Origin: G963674505 sp964575975
GTDB lineage: Bacteria > Desulfobacterota > Desulfobacteria > Desulfobacterales > SKZT01
Reading direction: 5' to 3'
Length of the DNA stretch: 25,496 bases
Assembly: GCA_964575975.1 (NCBI GenBank)
Contig: CAZNTU010000068.1
Span: 1-25,496, forward strand
Part shown: in pieces, positions 1 to 7,032 of the stretch
How positions within the stretch are numbered: position 1 is the stretch's first letter
How the letters are laid out: every line of letters starts with the position of its first letter
Notes under the pieces: generated by a model
What the model saw: the letters and a program-made list of their open reading frames with translations, nothing else
Database searches by the model: none
What the model was told of the DNA's origin: nothing
Program-made: the position numbers and the translations under genes

Positions 1-450
1 CTCGCGAACAACGGCATTGGAAAATCCCCGCGACATTAAAAACCGGTAAACCTGCGCCTTTCTTTTCAACGGGTCTTTGCTTTTCGATACCGTTTTCAAC
101 TTTTTTTCCAATGCTTTCCGGCACAGTTCCTTTTCCCTCTCCCCGACGCCCGATTCTTCTATCAGATCGTCGATCAGAGATTCCTTCAGGCCCTTTTTCC
201 TCATGGAACACCGAATCCCGAGCGGGCCATGCCCTTTCTCGACGAGTTCCTTCAAATAAAACCGGCCGGTCTCGCGGTCGTCTGCGTATTTCAGACTTTC
301 GCATTTCGACGCGACGGCCTCCGCAGTTCGGGTTTCGAATCCTCGCCGCCGAAGTTTTTCCTCCAGTTCGCGAATAGTGTGCCCTCTTCTTGCGAGAAGC
401 CCCAAGGCTATGTTCCACGCTTTTTCCAATGCCTGTTCGTCCGACGCCAT
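1..450 (-). CDS. recX: Regulatory protein RecX (C-terminus cut by window edge)
   Basis: RecX binds RecA filaments and modulates recombinase activity in the cytoplasm. The reverse-strand frame stays open for 150 codons from an ATG at 450 to the window edge, so no stop codon is seen and the gene is partial. The translation has the RecX pattern of short three-helix repeats. The first carries ALGLLARRGHTIRELEEKL and RRGF (about residues 16-38), followed by KYADDRETGRFYL (about 54-66), then KGHGPLGIRCSMRKKGL and the acidic stretch that closes the second repeat. A third repeat begins near residue 127 with KRKAQVYRFLMSRGF. A purine-rich ribosome-binding site (AAGGAAGA) precedes the ATG. recX commonly lies near recA, but recA is not in the window. 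Family assignment is strong from the repeat pattern. Confidence 0.85.
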   Translation of the reverse strand, partial: MASDEQALEKAWNIALGLLARRGHTIRELEEKLRRRGFETRTAEAVASKCESLKYADDRETGRFYLKELVEKGHGPLGIRCSMRKKGLKESLIDDLIEESGVGEREKELCRKALEKKLKTVSKSKDPLKRKAQVYRFLMSRGFSNAVVRE

Positions 451-787
451 GCTCTTTCTTCCTTTATGTGAAAACCCTGACGCCGCAACGGCCGCCTTGG
501 CGCCGAGCGCGGCCGGATCGCGGGATTGTTTGTTTTTGATCTATTTCACATTTCGTTCGGCGGCGCAATCCCGAAAAGGAGGAGCGTATCGAACGACAGG
601 AGAATTTCGGAACGACGAGGTTTCCATTCCCTTTTCTGTCGGTCTTTGCGGGTTCGTGGCGACGAGCAGCGGAGGCCGCAAAGTCCCGGGCGGGCTTTTC
701 AATTGAACGCGACCGAAAAGGATGATATGGTTTCGTCGTTGCCCGCGAAAAGATTCGAAGTTTGCACTGGAAAGGAGAGCTTGCCCA
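451..787. other. Intergenic region between recX and the DUF1703 pseudogene
   Basis: This stretch separates two divergently oriented genes. I see no convincing gene, tRNA or terminator in it. The frames open here give low-complexity translations with no recognisable motif. It must hold the recX promoter on the reverse strand, but I found no pair of boxes close enough to consensus to call. Confidence 0.4.
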
Positions 788-1802
788 ATGATGTTCCCGT
801 ACGGCATATGCGATTTCAGGGAAATCGTCACGGTAGCTATGGATGCAATGCGCACTTGGTACGACGGCTATAAATTCGCCCCCCGGAGCGAAAGAGCCCG
901 TCTACAACCCCACCCTCGCGCTTTATTTCGCGGACGCCCTCGCCGAGACCTGCACGTACCCCAGAATAATGCTGGATTCCAACCTTGCCATGGACGCGGC
1001 CAAACTCGACTGCATTTCCCGGCTTCCAACAGGAAGGCAGTTGCTCCTGAATCTGATGCGGGAAGGCCATCGTGCGACAGTCGTCCAACCGGCGGACAGG
1101 TTCGGAATTCGGGAAATGTTGAACGACGAAAGCAAAGATCGCCTCTTCATGGTCTCGTTTCTTTATTATTTCGGGGTTCTGGCCATGAGCGGGATTACGG
1201 AAGCCGGCGAAGTTTCCATGAAGATCCCCAACTTGGCCACGAAAAAGCTCTACGCGGAAAAAATCCAGTCGATGTTGCTGCCCGAACCTGCCGACAGGGA
1301 CGAGGGAATATCCGCCGCGAAACAGCTTTATCAGGAGGGCGACATGGCTCCGCTGTGCGGGTTCGTGGAACAGCGCTACTTGAAGGTTTTCCGCAACCCC
1401 GACTACCGCTGGGCCAACGAGCTTACGGTGAAGACGGCGTTTCTGACCCTGCTGTACAACGACATCCTTTACATTATGGATTCCGAAAGCGAAATCGACC
1501 GGAGATACGCGGACTTGACCATGATTGTCCGGCCGGACATGCGACGGTTTTCGGTTTTCGACATTCTGATCGAATTCAAGTTCGTGGCGTTGAAAGAAGC
1601 GGGGGTGACCGGCGAGAAGGCGAGGAAACTGAGCGAAGCGGAACTTCGGAAAATCCCGCGAATGGTCCGGGAGATGAAGGAGGCGAAGGTTCAAGTCGAA
1701 GAATACGGCCGCGCGCTGGAAAAACGGTTCTCAGACCTGCGCCTGCGCAAATACGCCGTGGTTTCGCTGGGGTTCGAGAGGATATGGTGGGCCGAGGTTT
1801 AG
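788..1802 (+). pseudogene. AAA-ATPase-like / DUF1703 PD-(D/E)XK protein, internally deleted and frameshifted
   Basis: Intact members of this family have an N-terminal AAA-ATPase-like domain, starting with a PxGxxDFREI motif, and a C-terminal PD-(D/E)XK nuclease-like domain. Here an ATG at 788, behind an AAGGAG site, opens with FPYGICDFREIV. Within a few codons this runs directly into TWYDGYKFAP, which normally lies far downstream, so most of the ATPase domain including its Walker motifs is missing. The reading frame then shifts at a run of six C at about 879-884. The continuation EPVYNPTLALYF is in another frame and runs to the stop at 1802. The nuclease half looks intact, with YADLTMIVRP followed by FDILIEFKFV (the D...ExK core). 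The 319-codon frame starting at 843 may still be translated. The homopolymer shift could be an assembly error, but the internal deletion could not. Confidence 0.75.
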
Positions 1803-1880
1803 CGATATCGCCGTACTACACCTCAGCCCGTACAATTAATATCCCGTTTTGGATCGCCAATCCTCGATTCTTAGGCCGAG

Positions 1881-3203
1881 TCAATCTTCGATTCTTTCGT
1901 CGATCGGGACATAGCGGTTGGTCAACGGCCCCGTATATACCTGCCTCGGGCGGTACAAACGCCTCCGGGGATTGTCCTCGTCCTCCTTCCACTGGGCGAT
2001 CCATCCGGGGAGCCGCCCCAGCGCGAACATGACCGTGAACATGTTGGTCGGTATCCCCAAGGTCCTGAGGACTATTCCGCTGTAGAAATCCACGTTGGGA
2101 TAAAGGTTGTGGCTCAGGAAATATTCGTCCTCGAGAGCGACCTCCTCCAGCTCGCGGGCGATGTCCAGGAGAGGGTCGTTCGACTGCATCTTTTCCAGAA
2201 GATCGTCGGCGGTTTTCTTGATGATCTTGGCGCGTGGGTCGTATGTCTTGTAGACCCTGTGCCCGAACCCCATGAGGCGGAACGGATCGTTCCGGTCCTT
2301 TGCCCGCTCTATGAACGGCTTGATGTTTCCCCCGCTTTCCCGGATGGCTTCCAGCATCTCGATCACGGCCTGGTTGGCCCCGCCGTGCAGCGGCCCCCAC
2401 AAGGCGGCTATCCCCGCCGATATGGCCGCGTAAATGTTTACCCGTCCGCTTCCGACAAGCCGGACCGCCGAAGTGGAACAGTTCTGCTCGTGGTCCGCGT
2501 GCAGAATCCAGAACACGTTCAACGCCTTGATCGCGTGCTTTTCCGGATAGTACGGCCTTACCGGGCTGTCGAACATCATGTTCAGAAAATTGGCGCAGTA
2601 GCACAAGCTGGGCTTCGGGTACACCACCTTGTGCCCCCTGGATATCTTGTAAGACATGGCCGCCATGGTGCGTACCTTCGACAGTATCCGCGTAAGGGTG
2701 GCGTTGATCGTTTCCCTTCGGAATTCCTCGGTCTTCAAGACGGGATAGAAGCTTTCCATGGTGTTGACCATGGAGGACAGGATTCCCATCGGATGGGACC
2801 GCGGCGGAAACTGCTGGTAGAATCCCCTCATGTCCTCGTGGACAAGCGACTGGTCGTTCAGCCTCACGGAATATTCGGTCAATTGTTTCCGGGTGGGAAG
2901 CTTTCCGTTTATCAAAAGGTACGCGGTTTCCACGAACGTGGAATGCTCGGCCAGCTCGTCGACCGGTATCCCCCTGTATCGGAGAATCCCCTTTTCTCCG
3001 TCCATGAAGGTGATATCGCTCGTGCAAATCCCCGTGTTGCCGAGGCCGGGATCCATGGTAATACACCCTGTTTTCGCCCGAAGACTGGAGATGTCGATCG
3101 CCTTTTCGCCCTCGGACCCCACAATTACGGGCAATTCGATCGTTTGGTCGCCGACGGTCAGCCTGGCGGTTTCCTTCAAGCCGTTTTCCCTGCGCATATC
3201 CAT
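1881..3203 (-). CDS. gltA: Citrate synthase (type I, hexameric-type length)
   Basis: Condenses acetyl-CoA with oxaloacetate to citrate, the entry reaction of the TCA cycle, in the cytoplasm. The product is 440 residues, normal for bacterial GltA. The catalytic residues are visible: His in LHADHEQNCS (about 238), His in GPLHGGANQA (about 273) and Asp in NVDFYSG (about 372). The GFGHRVYKTYDPRAK substrate-binding motif is also present. An upstream in-frame ATG at 3221 exists, but an AAGGGAG site lies six bases before the ATG at 3203, so 3203 is preferred. The gene stands alone, convergent with the DUF1703 pseudogene and preceded by its own sigma70-type promoter. The four-Cys-type zinc motif of some cyanobacterial or Gram-negative forms was not evaluated. 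Identification is firm. Confidence 0.96.
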   Translation of the reverse strand: MDMRRENGLKETARLTVGDQTIELPVIVGSEGEKAIDISSLRAKTGCITMDPGLGNTGICTSDITFMDGEKGILRYRGIPVDELAEHSTFVETAYLLINGKLPTRKQLTEYSVRLNDQSLVHEDMRGFYQQFPPRSHPMGILSSMVNTMESFYPVLKTEEFRRETINATLTRILSKVRTMAAMSYKISRGHKVVYPKPSLCYCANFLNMMFDSPVRPYYPEKHAIKALNVFWILHADHEQNCSTSAVRLVGSGRVNIYAAISAGIAALWGPLHGGANQAVIEMLEAIRESGGNIKPFIERAKDRNDPFRLMGFGHRVYKTYDPRAKIIKKTADDLLEKMQSNDPLLDIARELEEVALEDEYFLSHNLYPNVDFYSGIVLRTLGIPTNMFTVMFALGRLPGWIAQWKEDEDNPRRRLYRPRQVYTGPLTNRYVPIDERIED

Positions 3204-3209
3204 TGTAGA

Positions 3210-3216
3210 CTCCCTT
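3210..3216 (-). promoter_or_regulatory. Ribosome-binding site that decides the gltA start
   Basis: AAGGGAG on the reverse strand lies six bases before the ATG at 3203. It sits inside the first codons that would follow the alternative upstream ATG at 3221, which has no comparable site. This supports the shorter 440-residue product. Confidence 0.7.
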
Positions 3217-3299
3217 TCCATGTTTCTAACCGATACCGATATCCGGCGGTGTTCTTCCCCCGTCTATAACCGTTGCCGCCGGCTTCCAAAGCGGAAAAT

Positions 3300-3327
3300 T
3301 CTATATGCGGGAAGGTCGAATTGTCAA
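3300..3327 (-). promoter_or_regulatory. Sigma70-type promoter of gltA
   Basis: On the reverse strand a perfect -35 TTGACA (3327-3322) is followed after 16 bases by a -10 TATAGA (3305-3300). This predicts a transcript start near 3293 and a leader of about 90 bases before the gltA start. The leader contains a 7-base inverted repeat (CCGGCGG at 3243-3249, CCGCCGG at 3276-3282) that could fold, of unknown role. Confidence 0.7.
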
Positions 3328-3396
3328 CAAATAAGATGAGGAGAGCTTTCCGATCGCCATGAGCCGCTCTGCCCTCAACAGGCTTACGGTTTCGGG

Positions 3397-3435
3397 GTCG
3401 GGACCTCCGAGCTTTTTCAAACCCGGAGGTCCGAC
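3397..3435. repeat. Inverted repeat / hairpin downstream of the HIT gene
   Basis: GTCG-GGACCTCCG (3397-3409) pairs with CGGAGGTCC-GAC (3424-3435), giving 12 base pairs with one bulged G and a 14-base loop. It lies 37 bases after the HIT gene stop and upstream of the gltA promoter. It could therefore end HIT transcription. Neither strand has a T-run after the stem, so it is not a canonical intrinsic terminator. Confidence 0.5.
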
Positions 3436-3471
3436 GGGATTCCGGGCGTCGAGAGCTTTTTGAAAACCGAA

Positions 3472-3891
3472 CTAGACGATCTTGTCCGCGATCTTGGCGG
3501 CGACCGCTTTTATTTCGTCCATGTTTCCGGGTATCAGTTTCCAATCGGTCATGGTCAGGCTTCCTTCGTCCGAGGAGCGAGGGATAAGGTGCAGATGGTA
3601 GTGCATGACCACTTGGTTTACCGCCTTTCCGTTCAGCTGAAGCACCGCCACTCCGTCGGGGCTTATCGCATCCTTGATGGCATGAACCAGTTTCTTGGCC
3701 GTTTTCATGATCGCGACCAAATCGTCCTCGGAGGCCTCCCACATGTTCGTCGCGTGCTTTTTGGGAATGATCAGCGTATGGCCTTTCGAAATGGGATTGA
3801 TGTCGGCGAACGCCAGCACCGTGTCGTCCTCGTAGACCTTGACGCAAGGTATTTCGCCCTTAACGATCTTGCAAAAGATGCAATTTTCCAT
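3472..3891 (-). CDS. HIT family (histidine triad) nucleotide-binding hydrolase
   Basis: HIT proteins hydrolyse nucleotide phosphoramidates or related nucleotide conjugates (HinT/Fhit-like branches). The product is 139 residues, typical of a single-domain HIT protein. The start at 3891 is chosen because an AAGGAGG site lies just upstream and the family motif CIFCKIVKGEIP begins at residue 4. A longer frame from 4002 would add 37 unrelated residues. Visible motifs are the CxxC of CIFC (Cys4, Cys7), ADINPISKGHTLIIPKKH (about 29-46), and the histidine triad HYHLHLI (97-103). Cys4, Cys7, His46 and His97 are arranged as in zinc-binding HIT proteins. The gene is divergent from the aminotransferase gene and transcribed towards gltA. 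The physiological substrate cannot be read from sequence. Confidence 0.93.
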   Translation of the reverse strand: MENCIFCKIVKGEIPCVKVYEDDTVLAFADINPISKGHTLIIPKKHATNMWEASEDDLVAIMKTAKKLVHAIKDAISPDGVAVLQLNGKAVNQVVMHYHLHLIPRSSDEGSLTMTDWKLIPGNMDEIKAVAAKIADKIV

Positions 3892-3969
3892 GTTTTTCCC
3901 TCCTTGTTTCGATGATGCGTTTAAGATGTTTCGTTCCGCAAAAGGCCGCGAAAGGCGCGATATCCCCCC

Positions 3970-3988
3970 AGCAGTGAACAGGACTGCT
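3970..3988. promoter_or_regulatory. Inverted repeat, candidate operator before the aminotransferase promoter
   Basis: AGCAGT (3970-3975) and ACTGCT (3983-3988) form a 6-base perfect inverted repeat with a 7-base spacer. It ends seven bases before a consensus -35 box. The position suits an activator or repressor site, but the arms are short and this could be chance. Confidence 0.3.
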
Positions 3989-3995
3989 ACGGGGT

Positions 3996-4024
3996 TTGAC
4001 AAAATTTCAGTTCGTTTCTATATT
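3996..4024 (+). promoter_or_regulatory. Sigma70-type promoter of the class IV aminotransferase gene
   Basis: A perfect -35 TTGACA (3996-4001) is followed by a 17-base spacer and -10 TATATT (4019-4024). The predicted transcript start near 4031 leaves a leader of about 63 bases before the TTG start. This is the best-matching promoter in the window. Confidence 0.75.
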
Positions 4025-4093
4025 CCTCGACATTCTATAAACAAGAAAACATATCAGGCTTTTATCATTTTACGAGACAGGGAGACAAGACCT

Positions 4094-4948
4094 TTGAGCA
4101 ACATTTGTTATTTCGACGGGAAAATCGTGCCCGAGGAAAACGCCGCAATTCCGATCAACGACATGGCCATCTTGAGGGGCTACGGCATATTCGATTTTCT
4201 GAGAACTTACGGGGGGCGTCCTTTCCACTTGACGGACCATCTATCCCGTTTCCGGCGGTCTGCGGAAATCCTCGGCCTGGACCTTCCTAAAAGCACCGTC
4301 GAAATCCGAAAAATCGTGACGGAATGCCTTGGCAAATGCGAACACGAGGAATCCAACATACGTCTTGTTCTAACGGGAGGCCCTGCGGAGGATTACATCA
4401 CCCCCGCCGGCAAGCCGCGTCTCGCGATCATGGTGACAGAAACGCCTCCATTGCAGGCCCGCTGGTACGAAGACGGCGTCAAGGTCGTCACCACCGCTTT
4501 CCAGAGACAGCTTCCGGAGGCCAAGACCGTCAATTACGCGGCGGCGGTCCTGGCTTTGAAGGAAGCATCCCGGAAAAACGCCATGGAAGCCGTCTACATC
4601 GGTGAGCGGGGAAACTTGAAAGAAGGAACCACCAGCAACTTCTTCGCGTTCGTCGACGGAAAGCTCGTCACTTCCGGCACGGAAGGCATCCTGTCGGGAA
4701 TCACCAGGAAAGTGGTCCTGGAACTGGCCGCCAAGGAATTCGATATCGAAATCCGCGATGTTTGCAAGGATGAACTGAACGGGGCCAAAGGAGCGTTCAT
4801 TTCGTCCTCGGTCAGGCAGGTCCTGCCGGTCGTCCGAATCGACGATATCGTGCTCGGCGACGGCAAGCCGTCAGAAGAAACACGCGAGGTCTTGCGAATG
4901 TTCAGGGAATATACGGAGAGATACGCGAGAGGCGAAATAACGGAATAG
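4094..4948 (+). CDS. Class IV PLP-dependent aminotransferase (BCAT / D-amino acid transaminase / aminodeoxychorismate lyase family)
   Basis: Fold-type IV PLP enzymes transfer amino groups from branched-chain or D-amino acids, or cleave aminodeoxychorismate. The 284-residue length fits. Visible features are YFDGKIVPEENAAIPINDMAILRGYGIFDFLRTY at the N-terminus (about 6-39), the PLP-binding lysine in EAKTVNYAAAVLA (Lys144), the EGTTSNFF motif (about 177-184) and GILSGITRKVVLELA. The start is a TTG at 4094 behind an AGGGAG site. The long upstream frame overlaps the divergent HIT gene and begins before the promoter, so it is rejected. The protein resembles branched-chain aminotransferases most, but substrate specificity within the family cannot be decided by eye. 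It is monocistronic as far as can be seen. Confidence 0.88.
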   Translation: MSNICYFDGKIVPEENAAIPINDMAILRGYGIFDFLRTYGGRPFHLTDHLSRFRRSAEILGLDLPKSTVEIRKIVTECLGKCEHEESNIRLVLTGGPAEDYITPAGKPRLAIMVTETPPLQARWYEDGVKVVTTAFQRQLPEAKTVNYAAAVLALKEASRKNAMEAVYIGERGNLKEGTTSNFFAFVDGKLVTSGTEGILSGITRKVVLELAAKEFDIEIRDVCKDELNGAKGAFISSSVRQVLPVVRIDDIVLGDGKPSEETREVLRMFREYTERYARGEITE

Positions 4949-5060
4949 AGATATTATTTCGACACTTCGGCTTGTCGAAATCATTTCCGAGTTGTATCCT
5001 TAAGACAAATGAAAAACAGGCGTCGAATTGCCGACGAAACGAAATCGAAGGATCGTTACG

Positions 5061-5630
5061 ATGTTAAACCCCAACGACAGGTTTATTCCACCGGAAGAAT
5101 ACTTTCGTCTGGAGGACGCTTCGGATTGCAAGAGCGAATATTTCGAGGGTGAAATTTACGCAATGGTCGGAGCCTCTCTCGAACACGACAGGATTACGAT
5201 CAACCTCGTTTCCGATTTGGATAGAACATTGGAAGGTTCGAATTGCGTCGTATTCTCCTCCGATGTGAAAGTACGGACGGAAGAGGGGAGACATTTTTTC
5301 TATCCGGACGCAAGTGTAGTATGCGGCGAAGTAAAATTGGAAAAGGGCCGAAACGACACGATCGCGAATCCCATCGTCGTTTTCGAGGTTCTTTCGAAGT
5401 CCACCAGGGATTACGACCGAGGAACGAAATTCGTGGCCTACAGGCAAATTCCGTCTTTAAGGGATTATGTTCTCGTAGACCAGTATTCGTGCAGAGTCGA
5501 ACACTATTCCAAGGACGAACAGGACCGATGGGTCTTGGAGGAACTCAAAAAGCCGGAGGACATACTGGAGATCGTTTCGATCGGGGCGCAATTGCCTTTG
5601 AAGCGTATATATCGGCGCGTGGTTGTGTAG
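5061..5630 (+). CDS. Uma2 family protein (DUF820, PD-(D/E)XK nuclease fold)
   Basis: Uma2/DUF820 proteins share the restriction-endonuclease fold. They occur in many copies in cyanobacteria and other environmental bacteria, and their cellular role is not established. The 189-residue product has the family pattern: YFRLEDASDCKSEYFEGEIYAMVGASLEHDRI (about 14-45), FSSDVKVR, the acidic core in FYPDASVV (Asp83) and the VFEVLSKSTRDYDRGTKF segment (Glu109 in the core). It then ends with YRQIPSLRDYVLVDQYSCRVEHY. The ATG at 5061 is preferred over upstream alternative codons because an AAGGAT site precedes it and the family N-terminus fits. It ends 10 bases before the convergent end of the biosynthetic operon, with no obvious terminator between them. 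It is probably an accessory gene unrelated to either neighbour. Confidence 0.9.
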   Translation: MLNPNDRFIPPEEYFRLEDASDCKSEYFEGEIYAMVGASLEHDRITINLVSDLDRTLEGSNCVVFSSDVKVRTEEGRHFFYPDASVVCGEVKLEKGRNDTIANPIVVFEVLSKSTRDYDRGTKFVAYRQIPSLRDYVLVDQYSCRVEHYSKDEQDRWVLEELKKPEDILEIVSIGAQLPLKRIYRRVVV

Positions 5631-5640
5631 AACAAATCTT

Positions 5641-6513
5641 TCATTTATCGCCGCCCCGTTTCATGATCCAGGAAGGAGGCTTCAAACGCCCCGCGCTGAC
5701 GTCCTTCATAAAAACGCCCGTGTTCGCCTCGCGCAATTCCCCGTCGCGTCCGTGAATTCGGATGTCGAAAAGCAAGGATTTCGAGTCTGCCCTGATCGGA
5801 ATCGCCGTGGCATAGAAGGATTCTCCGACGCAGGTTTTCCTGAAGACGCACCTTTCCCTGATCCCAAGCGGAAACGCCGTGTAATGTAAATACCGCTGGC
5901 CCCAGACGCACGCGGCGTGGAAAGCGGCGTCCAGCGGGAACGGCGAGCCCAGGCAAGAATCCTGGGCCAATCCGGACTCGCCCCCGGATACTTCGGCCAC
6001 GGCCCCGTTCCGGGTCAAACGGACCGGCGCGACTATGTTTCTAAACGACGGGCCGAACGGAACCAATTCCTCGTAAATCGATTTCGGATCGACTTCGAAC
6101 GAGTCGTCCCCCAAAATGGAATTCGAGTCGATGGAATGCGGGTCGAAAGCCTGTTCGTCCGGCAAAAGGTCTTCAGGGTCGAAATGCAAACTCGCATGCT
6201 CGACGGCGCGGGTTATGGAGGATTTTCCCGCACGTAGCTTCGTGACCAGGCTCGACCTTGTCCGACCGTTTTCCAGTACCTCGACATGGTTGAACGCCTC
6301 GATTCTATCCTGTTCGATGGGAAGGAACAGGAATTTCGCGAAAGAGGCGTCGCGAATTATAGTGACATCCACGCCTTCGAAGCGAGAGGCGACCGAATCC
6401 GCCAATATTCTCATGGCCTCGACTGCGGGAAGCACGGCCTTTCCCAAAAACCTGTGGTCCATCAAGTACGGACGAACCTCGATTTCCAGAGAGAGCTTTT
6501 CCACGCCGCTCAT
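5641..6513 (-). CDS. Stand-alone polyketide synthase-type dehydratase (double hotdog)
   Basis: Removes water from a 3-hydroxyacyl thioester to give an enoyl chain; in modular PKSs this is a domain, but here it is a separate 290-residue protein. The PKS-DH catalytic signature HxxxGxxxxP is present as HRFLGKAVLP (His20). The conserved YEELVPFGPSFRNI (about 147-160) matches the Y...G..YGPxF motif of the second hotdog. The second catalytic motif DxxxQ/H appears as DAAFH (Asp195, His199), followed by AACVWGQRYL. The ATG at 6513 overlaps the stop of the thioesterase gene as ATGA, indicating translational coupling. This is the last gene of the leftward operon. Both catalytic residues are present, so it should be active on a carrier-bound or CoA-bound intermediate. 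Confidence 0.82.
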   Translation of the reverse strand: MSGVEKLSLEIEVRPYLMDHRFLGKAVLPAVEAMRILADSVASRFEGVDVTIIRDASFAKFLFLPIEQDRIEAFNHVEVLENGRTRSSLVTKLRAGKSSITRAVEHASLHFDPEDLLPDEQAFDPHSIDSNSILGDDSFEVDPKSIYEELVPFGPSFRNIVAPVRLTRNGAVAEVSGGESGLAQDSCLGSPFPLDAAFHAACVWGQRYLHYTAFPLGIRERCVFRKTCVGESFYATAIPIRADSKSLLFDIRIHGRDGELREANTGVFMKDVSAGRLKPPSWIMKRGGDK

Positions 6514-6989
6514 TTCGGAAAATTTCTCCACAGCTCCAGCGTTTTGTCGTCCACGCCCACCGGCTTTCCGGAGGAATTGGTGGCGCAGTGCTTCGTGAAG
6601 CCCTTGCAGACGATTTCTCCGGTGCGGCCGTGGGTGACGACATAGTCGAACGACAACTTCACGCGCTCTAGCTGCGCCGGGCGAGTGTGGATGAACATGG
6701 GGTCGTCGTAGCGCAACGGCGTGAAATAATCCAGGCCTACCGAAATGATCGGGTATACGAAGCCGCTCTCCTCGATCACCCGGTACGGATAGGCGGCGTC
6801 CCTCATCAGCGCCGCCCTGCCCATCTCGAAATAGATGAGATAATTGGAGTGATAGACCACCCCTGAGCGGTCCGTGTCGGCGTACAGGGTCCTGTGGAAA
6901 CACCTGTGCCACGCCAGTCCCGTGGATTTGTCCCTTGCGTAACGGTCGTCTCCGTCGATCGATTCGGGGAGGAACGGTTTGGGCTTCAT
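6510..6989 (-). CDS. Hotdog-fold acyl thioesterase (4-hydroxybenzoyl-CoA/YbgC type)
   Basis: Likely hydrolyses an acyl thioester (ACP or CoA) of the locus product or of a stalled intermediate. The 159-residue length is typical. The 4HBT active-site region is clear: YADTDRSGVVYHSNYLIYF (about 36-54), with the catalytic Asp at about 40, followed by EMGRAALMR. ISVGLDYFTPLRYDDPMFIHTR and FDYVVTHGRTGEIVCKGFTKHCATN follow the family's beta-sheet pattern. About 20 extra residues precede the usual start of the domain. The gene is 43 bases downstream of the second ketosynthase and overlaps the dehydratase gene by four bases. Some homologues in aryl-polyene and polyunsaturated acyl clusters have the same fold, so a role in releasing or editing the chain is inferred. 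Confidence 0.85.
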   Translation of the reverse strand: MKPKPFLPESIDGDDRYARDKSTGLAWHRCFHRTLYADTDRSGVVYHSNYLIYFEMGRAALMRDAAYPYRVIEESGFVYPIISVGLDYFTPLRYDDPMFIHTRPAQLERVKLSFDYVVTHGRTGEIVCKGFTKHCATNSSGKPVGVDDKTLELWRNFPK

Positions 6990-7032
6990 GCCGTTTTCCC
7001 GCCGTATTCCGAAGCCATGATCGAAAGCATTT

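Noticed and set aside
1816..3066. Long open frame antisense or out of frame to citrate synthase.
   Set aside because: It is a shadow of gltA with Arg/Gly/His-rich composition and no motif. Similar GC-driven shadows over the ketosynthases and other genes were also set aside.
3839..4093. N-terminal extension of the aminotransferase to 369 residues.
   Set aside because: It overlaps the divergent HIT gene and its promoter, starts before the aminotransferase's own promoter and has no family similarity.
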